A stretch of 64,000 nucleotides of DNA from Arthrinium phaeospermum (Eukaryota > Ascomycota > Sordariomycetes > Amphisphaeriales > Apiosporaceae): the NCBI GenBank assembly GCA_006503535.1, contig QYRS01000008.1:1674001-1738000 (forward strand), written 5' to 3'. The position numbers and the translations under genes are program-made. Shown piece after piece: positions 43,814-54,883 of this stretch (position 1 is its first letter; each line of letters begins with the position of its first letter). Under the pieces are notes generated by a model. It did not search any database and was not told the DNA's origin. It saw only the letters and a list, made by a program, of their open reading frames with translations.

Positions 43814-46800
43814 CTAAACCATAGCCTGGATCTTTGGAGTTCTCTGGAGACCTCGATGTCCTGGCTGTCGCTGCGGTGGCGCCTGCTGCTGCTGCCGCTG
43901 CAGTCCAGAGAAGCCACTGTTACCAGCAGGACTGATGCGAGGGGTAGACTGGTAGCTTGGCCCCTTATAACTGTTTCGCTTGATCACTTCGCCGACACCA
44001 TCGCGCACCTCGCGAGGCCCGCTGATCTTGCTGCGCAACTCCTGGCTCCTCTTCTGTCGCTTCCGCTCGCTAAGCCGACGGCCCAGAGCCTGCGGGCTGT
44101 AGCCTTCGAGCTTGTCTTGCCAGCTGGGGAAGAACCGACGGCCTTGTGCATCAAAGCGTTTCTCAGCACCCCAGGTACGGCGACCAGGGCGACTAGGCTT
44201 TGCAGGAGAAGAAGAAGACGACTCTGGAGCTGTCGAGGGCCTTCCCTCCTCACTAGAGCGACGGCCCCAACGTATGCTGTTGAGGCTATCGCGGTAACGC
44301 ATGACCCTCAGGTTTCCCGACGGTGTTCGCTTGATGGTGCGACGTTGTGTGTCGTTGCCGTCGGTAGTCGTATAATGCGCATCATCTGTGATGGGAAGAA
44401 TGGCAAACGTACGCTTCATTCGCGAAGACAAAGAAGGGCGCCGGGACGAGGGCCGGTTATCAATGGGAGGGTATCGGTAGACCGTATCCATGTCGTCGCC
44501 GTCGATATCACGAACCCAGTCCTCGTCCGTGTCCGGATCCCAATGAGATGACAATGGCCGCCAGTATGGGTGCAACCGTTCTTCATCCGGGATGGAGCTG
44601 TCGGTGGAAGATCTGTAGAGTGCTGGCCTCTGGCCGCTTGCCGAAGTCGAGCTATCAGCGTTGCCCCTGCGGAGATTTCTCGATAGAGAGAACGTGCGAG
44701 TCAAGAAGCCTGGGCTGCGTCCTGTATCGTCACTGTCGCTCTTGTTGCGGACACTGAAAGCCCGTTTGAGAGCAGAAGGCCGCTTTTCGGGCGTCTCCTC
44801 GAAATAGTTCCCCAACATCTTCATCTTCTCCGCGGCTGGAGTCAGACCGGACGGGGTTGCGGGGATGAATTTGATGACTGGCGGCTCCGGGGGTGCTCTT
44901 GGGTTTCGCAGCGGGGAGTCAACGTCGTCAACAGAGAAGATAGGTTGAGGCGGTGTGACCGGGACGCCATCGGCAGGAGCTGTGGCAGTTGTGGTGTTTG
45001 TCTGTTCAGGAGCAGGGCCATCCTTGGCGCCAAGCAAATTGCCTGTTTGCAAAGTGTTTGCATCGAGGATCTTGGAACCATGGTCAACCATGACAACCGA
45101 CTTATTTTGATGCGGGTAGATGTTCACCGCCATGGCTTCCGAAACCTCGGCTGCAGAGTGTGTCCCGTTTGTCTCGACGGACGCAATGGAAAATGGCGTG
45201 TTTTGCGTAGTGAGTCGTTTGCCAAAGAACGGGTCTCCGTTGTGGTCAACCAGTGATCTTTGATCATGTGCGTCTCTGTGTGACTCAACCGACGGGGCCG
45301 GCTGCAGTTGTCTCTCATGATGGAAATCACTTTCGGCTGGGATGTATTCCACAGACGGCGCACGCTCCACCTTGACACGGGGAGGGTTTTGTAGTGCTTG
45401 CTGTAGCTGTTGGTGGTGTTGTTGTCTCTGCTGATCTTCCTGTGCGAAGGTGGTATGGGCTTTCAAACTCTCCGAAGTGAGGGAGCCAGAACGCGAACCG
45501 GCTCGCGAACCAGCCAAAGACCCGTTCCGGCTAGTCGGGGCGGAAAGCGAGGAACTGCGGACAGGAACAATGGGTGGGTAATCTATGGTTCGCTGATCGC
45601 CTGGAAGTGACCCGTCAGATTCTGACATGGCTCTGCTTCGTCTTGTGGGACGATCAAAGACGGGCGTGGATTCCTTCGTCTTGGATACACCGGACAAAGG
45701 AACTGAACCTATACTATTGCTCCTCTGCGTTCTTCGACTACTAGTCGACCTCAAGGACGGTGTCCCGGCCCCTTTGACGGATGCCTTCCGGTCAGGTATG
45801 ACCACAACCGGAATCCCTCCGTTCTTCCAAACATCACGGCGCGCCTTGCGACTGGATATAGAATTGGCCGTCCCTGTGGATGCAAGAGAATCTGTTCGTG
45901 CTGTCGGAGGTCTACCACGAGGCCTAAGCCTTTTGGAGGATTCTTCCAATGCGCTCGAGTTTGCCGCAGAACTTGACTGAGATACGTCGGATCCCGAATC
46001 CCTGAGAGTAATCTGTTTCTTCACATGCCGCAGCGTCTTCTGCCTTTGCGGCGGTGCGTCTACAAGGATGGCCTCGACGATGGTGGACACGGTAGACTTG
46101 GAAGACATGCCGGAGAACCTCTTGACGTCTGTGCTTACCGAAGATGCAGAGGCGGATGGCGCAGGCCAGCGTTTGCTACTGCCTTGGTCCACCGGTTCTC
46201 TGGGAGGAGAGGATGCCACGTGCATTCGCTGCTGCAAGGGCATCGTCCGTAGGGCCTTTGTCGCGTTGGTTGGTGTGACAGTTTCATCCTCGATAACTTC
46301 GGCAGGCTTGTTTCGCCTGTCCTTGGGCTGGTTGTTGTTGGTCTGTGGCCTTCGTTTCCTTACTATGACATTCCTATTAAGATTGTCGTCCCATTCCTGC
46401 TCGACCTCGTCTCTAGCGTCCCAATCCCCGTCGAAGGTGAATAAATCTTGTTTCGACTTGGTCGGGGTCACATTGTCGTCTGATTCCAGACCCAGTCCGA
46501 GGCCAACGTTTTGACTCTTTTTGTCGTTGTTCCTCACATCGGAGACCTGTCGCACCGTATTCTGCGACGAGGTCCTCTCCGAGTTTATTCGCTGCAACGT
46601 CGCCTTCTCGTCCTCAGACGAGTAAGGTGTTTCCCGTGCCGTTGTGAAGGAGGCCGTTCTGGAGTCGTTGGTCGCCTTGGAAGGCATGCGATCGGCCAAG
46701 CTGGGCCGGAAAGGCTTGGGTCTCTTGGCAAGTTGCGGAGGTGTTACATCAGGCGTAGGTGGGCTCCTCTGGTTTGGCGGCGTTCCCGGTGTCCTCTGTG

Positions 46801-47311
46801 CGTCCGAGTTGCTCGCGACGCTCTTCACGGGGGTCTCGACATAGGTTGGGCTCGACGGTTGTACGGATTGGCCGCTGGATGACGTGCGGGAGTGCGCTGG
46901 CGGAGTAGGTGGTAGATCAGGACCGCCGGATGCGCGAACGTCGTGTATAGAAGGTGCCGGGTTCGCGGATGTTGTACCCGAGCGTGACGACAGCGATGAT
47001 ACGGAGGACAGCGTAGTGTCGATTGACAGAGGGTGCGGCGTGCGCAGTTTGGGATTCACAGTCAAGGGGTTGTTTTGCTTGGGCCGGGGCAAATGCTTGT
47101 GTTTTTTGAAGGAAGGCTGAGGCTTTAGACCGGTAGTGAAAGTTGCGCGATCCAATAATGGGGGATCGAAATATAGGCCAGCTTGGGTGGGCGGCGACAT
47201 GGTCTCAGTTGAAGCCAGCATTGTCTCCGATCGTGGTTGTGGATTATTATTGCACCACGTTGCCGCCCGCGTAATTACCAATTCGTTCATAAAGCGGTCG
47301 ACTCCGTCCAA
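43814..47311 (-). CDS. large disordered protein, unknown function
   Basis: A single uninterrupted frame of 1,165 residues. The first Met (47311) is used; in-frame Met at 31 and 38 (MLASTE, MSPPTQAGLYFDPP) are alternative starts, and the latter may be the true one because conserved-looking sequence begins there. The protein is Ser/Arg/Pro-rich throughout, with many RRxS, SPxx and RSxS sites, so it is probably disordered and heavily phosphorylated. More ordered-looking parts are the FDGDWDARDEVEQEWDDNLN segment (about 285-310) and the C-terminal block RRFFPSWQDKLEGYSPQALG, RLSERKRQKRSQELRSKISG (about 1065-1110). No catalytic motif, signal peptide or membrane segment. I do not recognise the family; a scaffold, polarity or cell-wall signalling role would be speculation. 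Confidence 0.8.
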   Translation of the reverse strand: MDGVDRFMNELVITRAATWCNNNPQPRSETMLASTETMSPPTQAGLYFDPPLLDRATFTTGLKPQPSFKKHKHLPRPKQNNPLTVNPKLRTPHPLSIDTTLSSVSSLSSRSGTTSANPAPSIHDVRASGGPDLPPTPPAHSRTSSSGQSVQPSSPTYVETPVKSVASNSDAQRTPGTPPNQRSPPTPDVTPPQLAKRPKPFRPSLADRMPSKATNDSRTASFTTARETPYSSEDEKATLQRINSERTSSQNTVRQVSDVRNNDKKSQNVGLGLGLESDDNVTPTKSKQDLFTFDGDWDARDEVEQEWDDNLNRNVIVRKRRPQTNNNQPKDRRNKPAEVIEDETVTPTNATKALRTMPLQQRMHVASSPPREPVDQGSSKRWPAPSASASSVSTDVKRFSGMSSKSTVSTIVEAILVDAPPQRQKTLRHVKKQITLRDSGSDVSQSSSAANSSALEESSKRLRPRGRPPTARTDSLASTGTANSISSRKARRDVWKNGGIPVVVIPDRKASVKGAGTPSLRSTSSRRTQRSNSIGSVPLSGVSKTKESTPVFDRPTRRSRAMSESDGSLPGDQRTIDYPPIVPVRSSSLSAPTSRNGSLAGSRAGSRSGSLTSESLKAHTTFAQEDQQRQQHHQQLQQALQNPPRVKVERAPSVEYIPAESDFHHERQLQPAPSVESHRDAHDQRSLVDHNGDPFFGKRLTTQNTPFSIASVETNGTHSAAEVSEAMAVNIYPHQNKSVVMVDHGSKILDANTLQTGNLLGAKDGPAPEQTNTTTATAPADGVPVTPPQPIFSVDDVDSPLRNPRAPPEPPVIKFIPATPSGLTPAAEKMKMLGNYFEETPEKRPSALKRAFSVRNKSDSDDTGRSPGFLTRTFSLSRNLRRGNADSSTSASGQRPALYRSSTDSSIPDEERLHPYWRPLSSHWDPDTDEDWVRDIDGDDMDTVYRYPPIDNRPSSRRPSLSSRMKRTFAILPITDDAHYTTTDGNDTQRRTIKRTPSGNLRVMRYRDSLNSIRWGRRSSEEGRPSTAPESSSSSPAKPSRPGRRTWGAEKRFDAQGRRFFPSWQDKLEGYSPQALGRRLSERKRQKRSQELRSKISGPREVRDGVGEVIKRNSYKGPSYQSTPRISPAGNSGFSGLQRQQQQAPPQRQPGHRGLQRTPKIQAMV

Positions 47312-50300
47312 CCACAGCCGGCTTCCCTCTGCATCCTGATAACGCCAATATCGGGTTGGTGTGTGTCTGGAACGATGCCGTCAATTTGTAGTGCAGAGCG
47401 AGATTGTCACATCGATGGCGCGTTCCTGGTGCAACTGTGTGCAGTGGCGATCGTATCACGAAACCAACTGGGTGCTCAAATTTCCCTCCTCTGAAACTGA
47501 CAGGCTGCCAGTCAAAACTCTCGGGGGGTGGACAAGTGTCGAAAGCGATTTAAGATGAGAAGAAGTGAGACTCGCATCGAAACAAGACGGCGAGGCGACT
47601 CAGCTCAGCGGGCGACCTGGAACCTGCAACACATGGCGCAAGATAAAGATAGGCCTAAAAAAAATCACTAGTTCGGCGGCGGGCTGTTCATTGGCCTGCC
47701 CCGAAAACGAAATGGGCTATTCGGATGACACAGCTTTTGTTTTTGTTTTCTTATGCGCAGGCGGGTGAGTAGGGAGAGAGAGATTGGTGTTCAATTCAAT
47801 TCAGGTGAGCGTGGGATGCAGCCCGCAAGTTGAGAAACAAGGCAATGCAGAAGTCCAATGACAGGGACAGGTGTGAGGTGAGATTCGAGAAATCGTGGGT
47901 TAGCGGTTACGAGGTGCTGCTTCCCCTCTATGGTCCAAGGTCCTGGCCCAGGTGTGCGGAGGAGAAAAGTGGAAGGGGGGGGTAGACAGACGTCAGTCGG
48001 GGCAATTGGGTTGGATAAACTGGGATTGGCCCTGGACTAGAAAACTGCTTTTTTCCTTCCTTTTTCCTCAGGCGAGCAAGCGACCACTGGAATATCCCGT
48101 AGTGCGTACTTTGCCTACTAACAGCATTTATGTACATGTATAGGTACACCTTTGATTATTTCACTTATTCCCGATTACGCCAGTGAAATGATGATATTAA
48201 AGACCTCCTTATAATCTGGTATAATTGTTCAATATATTTATTAATACTTCTCTACTTTACGGAGTAGTTGTCGTGCAATTGGAGCAGTAGCTCCTCGAGA
48301 TATTAGGCTTGGCGAGGTCAAGCCAAAAAAAAACCATGGCGGCTTCTCTGGCGTATGTGGTCAGATTGGCTTCCCGTCTTCGTACAATGCGAGCTAACGC
48401 TGCAGTCCAAAGCGCCGGGGCGGGTCTCTATTGTATTGGCTGCAAGACCGAGAGATGTGAGTCGTGACGAGAGAGGTTGGTTTTGGGGGCGCCCATGCTG
48501 CTTCATGCTACTGTATGGCTACTGTACCATACGGGGAGTTACGGGACGACGCAAGTTAGCTGTGCAGAAAAGGAGCAGCATATCCATCAATAAATTGGAA
48601 GCTGGCAAGCAGGTACGTGATATTACATATCAACGTCACATTTTGACAGCGCTTGCAAGTCCTGATTTGCTCAGAACCTTCTCCTGCATTGCTTGCTTAC
48701 ATGTTCGGTTCGTGCCTTGAGTTTGAGTCAAAGCACTCGACAATCTGTCACCTGTGTGTCTGATACCTAAAGGATTGTGGAGGCTAAGGTGTATTGACAC
48801 ACACTGCCTGAGGTAAGTATTCTTTCTAGGCAACTAGGTAGACTCTAGGTTGGTTAGTAAACGTAGACTTGTCGGGGGGCCGTTCCGTCTCCCGCGACCA
48901 CTAGATGAAGTCAGAAGCGACAAGAGCAAGCCAAAAAGCCGGGAGCAAGTTGCAACGAGTGATGGTAGTATATGTCCACTTATTAACTCGTTCTACTTGT
49001 ATTCACGGGACATATTGTGACGGTTTGGTGTTCTAGATTGCCAGGCAGCAGGCAGGCAGGCAGGGCCGGTCGCAAGCAGCATGCTATAAACAGGATGATA
49101 CGTGACGTTTCTCCTGCAGACCTGCAGAGGAGAGGAGAGGGGGGGCAGGGGGCGATGTCGCCAAATCTCCCCATTCACGACACCGGAACACCGAGACTTG
49201 TCACGGAGCACTGCCTGCTTTGCCTACATGCACGATGTGTGTACTTATGTGTCGTGTCCCTTCCTTTCGCGCCCCCCGCTCCTTTTTCCTTTTTAGCAGC
49301 TAGGTGCACGTATGCCCCCGGGGAAGAGAACGAGCCGAATGACTAGACAGAAAAGAAAAGGAGCCTGCTACGGCAGTGCGTGCAGCGTCCCAGAAATGCG
49401 CTTGCAGATGTCCAGGCAAATCAGCTTCTAGAAGCGAACAAGACGGCCCTTCCTTGTTGCCAGACCTGCAGGTCGCAAGGGTGGTGAAACGAATCAAAGG
49501 CCCAACCATGAGTAGTACTAACCCGAAGTGCGACCTCGGGGGGACACCAGAAACTGCAGACCAAACTTGCAGCAGACCTTGGGTGCTGTGCTGTGCTGCT
49601 GCTGCTGCTGTTGCTGCAGGCTCGTTGTTGCACTGCGCTCGACCGTCAATGCAATCGGGGTGGGAATAGGGCTCCCATGGCCCCGCCGGTATACTACTGC
49701 GGTTAATCATTGCCCGCCGAGGAAGAATACCAAGGCCCAATATATTGCTGCAATCAATTAACTTCCGAGATTCCAATCAATAAGGCTTGCCATCCAAGAG
49801 AGACGACGTCGAAATGGGTTATCATGTACGTTTAGAAGCCGGGTGATTTATCTATAGTACATGCTCGATTAGGCAGGTGGGGGGACCCCAAATATCGCAG
49901 CGGGACTCGAGTCGGCGGGCGTCGAGTGTCGAGCACACCACCCAACCCACTCTCCTCTCGATTCCTCCCATTCATCACCACTCGAGTCAATACCGACCGA
50001 CTCCAGCACGGGCCTTCGCTTACCACGATGCATGCTTATCACTCTACTTGCGACAACAACTTACCACCAGAACAAAAAGTAACATTCCCGCGAGGACGAC
50101 TGGGGCTTCCCATGTCAGTCAAGTGCAGGAATGCAGGGTGGTTACTCGTGGTTGTGTCGTCGTGTCCTGACCTTCCGTTGTCAGTTGGGGGTTTCAGCCA
50201 TGACTGGCTCCGGTCTGCTGCACGTCAGATGTTGCACCATTTGGTCGGTTTCCAGTTTCCTAAAATGACCAATCGACAATTGTCCAGTGGTGCGTGCCTT

Positions 50301-51384
50301 GGCATGGAAACAAAAACCCCTCACAAAAAGAAAAGCAAAGGCAGCTGTTCGCAGTGCCGACCTGCTGGTTACAGGTTAGTCATCTTTGGATATACTGCAC
50401 ACTATCATGGAACGCCACAGCTCAAGTAGAAGCAGAGCTAAACCGGGTCTTAGACTGGCATGTCAGGCTACAATTGAATCGCCTCCTGTGTCCTTTGCAG
50501 TCTGCATACATGGCTGAAGTCTACCGCAACCACGGCATGCATTAATAAACCTCACCTTGGGGGCAGGACATGCTCTCTGCAACATGCTCGAGAGCGGCTT
50601 CACCTTGCAAGCCAATTGCTATGGGTTGGTCGAGCAAGAGATGGCTTGTGATGGGTTCGTCCCTCGGTGGCCGACAAGTCCTCGATCACCCTTGCAATAT
50701 CGACCGCCTCTCTCCCATACGGGAAAGACAGCGATGTTGTGCCAGCCTGGAATGTCTAGCCCAACGGCTATATATCCCGTTTCTGGCCTCGCCGACGCTG
50801 CAGCTACCCATGAGATTCACAGGGGCTTCATCCCCTCCCCACTGGTTCCCATGGCATCAGAATGCATCGCCTGGCGAAGGGGGCGCGCAGCTGAGGTAGG
50901 ACCTGGGTTGGCTGACCTTGAGCAAACAGCCATGACCCCCAACATATCAGCCTTCCCATAATGGGCCGTCCGTAGACGGGAACGACGCACGACCTCGCGT
51001 TACACCGGCCGGGGAGCCGCATATAATCACCTTCGCTCGGTTGAGTTAACCGAACCTCCTATGGTTCTGGGTTACTTCGCCTGCTATTTCCCGGGCACGA
51101 CGGATTGTGACGATGCCAATGCGGATGAGCATGATATTATGCCAGATGTTGAACTAATAGTCTTTGCATAGCAGCTTTCTTTTGCTTTGAATTCATACAT
51201 CCTAGCATGAGAGCCCTGAATGACCAGAGAGTTACAAGACGTCACAAAGGCAAGTGGAGGTAGTTTTTGAAAGATATACTACTTAACGTGTCAACATTGT
51301 CGATTAGATCATTACACAACCTCCCAGATTAAGTCCCTCCGCCTCCATTCTGTTCTCAGCTACCTAACTCCCAGTATCCATCAT
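47312..51384. other. 4-kb gene-poor region
   Basis: The first 300 bases are the promoter of the large gene. Beyond it many short open frames overlap on both strands without motif. A short TGC repeat lies at about 49595-49617. No RNA gene or transposon is identified. Confidence 0.45.
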
Positions 51385-52996
51385 TTATTTCATGAAGCCC
51401 GCCTGGCCGTCCCCAGTAGAGTCAGTCAAAGGGTTGAGCCGGTCCAACAAACCCGACTTCTTCCTGCCCGTCTCGTCGTGCGACGGCGCCATCTTGTCCA
51501 TCTTGTCCCCGCGCTCCCCGACGCGCGTCGAGTCAAAGGCGCCCGGCTTGCGCGCGCTGCCGTACGTGTCCTCGTCCGTGAAGCCCTTGCCCGAGTCGGC
51601 GCGGACGTGGCGGGCACCGGTGCCGGTGCCGGCGCCGCCGGTCGTAGAGGACGTAGTCGTGCTGCCCATGTCGCTGGCGGCGGGCATGTTGCCGGTCATG
51701 CCCGAGGTCGTGCCGCTGCCGCCCGTGGTGCGCCCGGCGAGGGGGCCGAGGCCGCTGGGGGCGCTGCTGCCAGCCATCCTGCCGGATTGGGTCGTGCCGG
51801 AGGTGCCCGTGGTGCCGGTGGTGGTGTTGTCGCGGTTACCCCTCATGGCCATGGCGGCGGCGGAGGCGGCGGCGCCTCCGGTGCTGCCGGTCACGCCGCT
51901 TTCGCGGCTGGTGGTTGATGCGCCGGAAGACATCGGGTTGCGGCTGCCGGTCATGCCCTCGTCGACCATGGCTGTTCGGCCCGTGGAGGAGGTAGTGGTG
52001 CCGCCAGTGGTGGTTCCCATCTTAGAGGTTGAGGAAGTGCCCATGCCCATCCGGCTGCCCGTGCCAGTAGTAGTAGACGAAGACGTCATGTTGTCGCCCG
52101 CGCCCGCGCCCGTGCGGCCGGAGTACTGCTTGGCGTGGTGCCCCTCGCGCCCCCCTCCTCGTTGAAGTCGCCGTGGAAGGTGTGGCGCTCGACGGGGTCC
52201 TTGTCGGACTCGTGGCTGCGGCGCAGGACCTTGTCGAGGCCGCCGACGTCCTCGGGCTGGCCCTCGAAGTTGTCGTAGCGCTCGTCGCGGCCGTGCAGCA
52301 GGCCGCCCTGCGACTGCCAGTCCGACATGTTGACGGCCGGCAGCGTCGTCGTCTGGTGGTGCTGCGCCTTGTTGTGGTGCGTCTCGTGGATGGGGACCGT
52401 GGTGTGGACGACGTGGGGCTCGATGGTCTCTTTGTGGACGACGGGCTGGATGGTTTCGTGGAGGTGGCTGGGTTGGGTTTGTTCTGTTAGTAAAGGATTC
52501 ACTGAAGGAAAAGGTAGGCAAGGAGATGGGTGGGTCGACATACTGATGGACATGCTCTCCCTCAACGACAGGGGCGTGGGCCTTTGTGCGAGTGGTGTCG
52601 TGGACGACCCGCTCATCGTGGAAACCCTCGGTCTCGGCCGCGAGCCGGCGTCGGGTCTCCTCGTTGTTGCGGTGGTCAAACTCGCGGTGCTCTACGCCGC
52701 CGAGCTTGTGGTGGTGTTGCTCAGGCAGAACTTCCTGGGCTTCGACTGGCTGTACCGTTTGGTGGTCTGTAGTGGATTACTATTAGCAAAAGTGGTTTGT
52801 TACAGGCATGGAGTGTCACAGTGGTTCTTACAGTGGTCTTGGTGCACCTCGCGGTCAATGGCTGTGTTGATGTTCTCATGCTGCTGAGGCTTGACCGCCT
52901 CGTGCTCGACGGACGGGCAGTGGCAGAGTGGACTGTGGTGTCGTGGTGACCCGACTTCGACGTGAAGTCGCGGATTGCTTGCTTAGCCTTCTCCAT
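51385..52996 (-). CDS. HETIQP-type His/Glu-rich fungal protein (often annotated allergen)
   Basis: Exons 52996-52832, 52766-52544 and 52467-51385, with GTAAGA/ACAG and GTATGT/CCAG junctions. The spliced sequence gives MEKAKQAIRDFTSKSGHHDT at the start, VEHEAVKPQQHENINTAIDR, EVHQDHYHQTVQPVEAQEV, then HLHETIQPVVHKETIEPHVV and HTTVPIHETHHNKAQHHQTT, then the tail QGGLLHGRDERYDNFEGQPE. The second half of exon 3 is Gly/Ser/Thr/Met-rich low complexity. Two frame breaks occur: in exon 1 at about 52926 and in exon 3 at the six-C run 52150-52155 (plus strand). One base restored at each joins family-like sequence. Related fungal proteins are annotated as allergens or stress proteins; the biochemical role is unknown. 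Confidence 0.75.
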
Positions 52997-54883
52997 GCTT
53001 GCGGTTTTCAGAGATGTTTCTGTGTGTGTGGGAAGATGGGTATTGGATGAAAAGACCTTCGGGTGTCGACTCTGGTGGCAAAGACGATGGTGGAAGTATG
53101 TTATATGTTGTGAATGAGTCAAGTGCTTTCTATCCATTCCCTCCTCCAGAGACTCATCCATACTTTATAGAACTTGACAGTATTTTGACGTATCCCCTCC
53201 GTAGAGCCCGAACAAGCTGGGACGTCATTTACCCCTATAGCGCTGATCCGACCGAACTAATAGGAGACTGACGCAAACACTCTGGCGATGATGACAGGTC
53301 GAGGCCAGCGAGAGCTTCCTCCTCCCAGGTGATGATATTACTACACAATACTGTACGGCTCCCTCCCGCGTGGGCGCCAGTAACCCATCAGACATCGCAA
53401 CAACCGCGAAGGGAAGTCGATGCGCCCTTCCGATCGACGATCAGGAACGGTTGTAGATTCCCATAGCTCCCGACGCCATCAAGCCACAAAGACGGCCCCC
53501 CAGCTCAGGGGGTCGGGGCTTTTCTGGGCGAGATTGCCAAAGAAAAGGCTTGGCATCAGAGGAATAGACAAACCGCCAGCCATTCGACAGTTTTCTGGTC
53601 ATTGTACAACTAGCTACTGGAACCGAGAGACCCACTGGAGCTCGCTGGGTCCATGGGGTACTGTACTGTAGAGATGAGGGGGAACGGATCTACATCTAGG
53701 ATTTGGCGCTATTGCAAGTGATGATTCTATTAGCAAAGATGGCATTGGACTCGAGTGGAGCTGTTGAAGAAAGTCCCGGTTCCCCCGGTTGTTCCTTCAT
53801 GCTATTTCATGCTGAGCAGGAGCAGAGGCGAGCAAGATGAGGACCTCAAATGAAATCTTCACATGCCAGTGACAAAACCACAGCTACGCCATGAAATCTC
53901 ACGAGATTTCAAACAGTCGAGATAGATCCTACCGAGATACTGTCACGATTACCAGGTCGATGGTCTTCTTCAGAAGGAAGCCTATCTCATGCTACCGTAC
54001 GTCAACGAACAGACATGGCTCTTCATCCTCCTGTTGCGGGTGCGTGCGGACCCAGCCCCCATCGTCATTTTCCGCCCGCACGGCAATCAACAGTAACCGC
54101 TCGAGGGAGCTACAGTAGCTGTTTTGACCTAGCACCTAGGCGTGCCTGGATAACTTCGTTCTGGCGACCACCGGCCCATGACCGTAAGATTCCGACAGTC
54201 ACCGGCCTCGAGTAGGGAGAACACGGCGTGGGGCTAGTGAAGATACTACCGCCACGTACATACAGTAGGTTAGAATAGCCACCCAGTACAGTAGAGACCC
54301 AGCAGTTGCCCTTCTCACGGCGAGAGGGAAAAAGAGAGCCTGGGCCCATCCCCACACCGGTCGTGAGTGGCGTCGACGCTTGGCGAGCGCTACTGGGCGT
54401 TGAAGCTAAAGTGCTAGGACATTGCCAATATACCACTATGACCCCTGGATGACGCATAAAGTTAGTAGCTATCGTGCATTTTGGGCAAACCGAAGCTGAG
54501 TGGAGTAAACTCTCCTGGAGCTTCCTTGAGCTCACAAAACATCATGGGAACAGCATCATCTTAGCTTATCTTTTTTGCATCTTGGGGCCTACGGAGTGAA
54601 ACGAGGGACCACCGAACAGTGCCATTAGCTGTGGGGAGTAGCTGCCCATTACGTTCGCATGCCTCTTTCTTCTCTTGGGCAACCAAGGGGGGAAACAAAC
54701 ACACATCATCCGAAGGCCATAGCTGCAAATATTCATACTCATGTAGAAGGCCTCAAAAGTCATATGCAGGCCATACTTCATCTCTCTACCAGGCCCACTT
54801 ATAGTACTGAATATACACGCTGTTGCCGGATCCTCTTTGAGCTACGTGCCGCCTACACCAGACCGTCCTGTGCTGGTTCAACC
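52997..54883. other. intergenic between two HETIQP-related genes
   Basis: Divergent upstream regions of two related genes. Open frames at 53420-53671 and 54110-54535 lack motifs. No RNA gene or repeat is identified. Confidence 0.45.

Noticed and set aside
43856..46882. Several plus-strand frames over the large minus-strand gene
   Set aside because: Antisense shadows of a single long frame.
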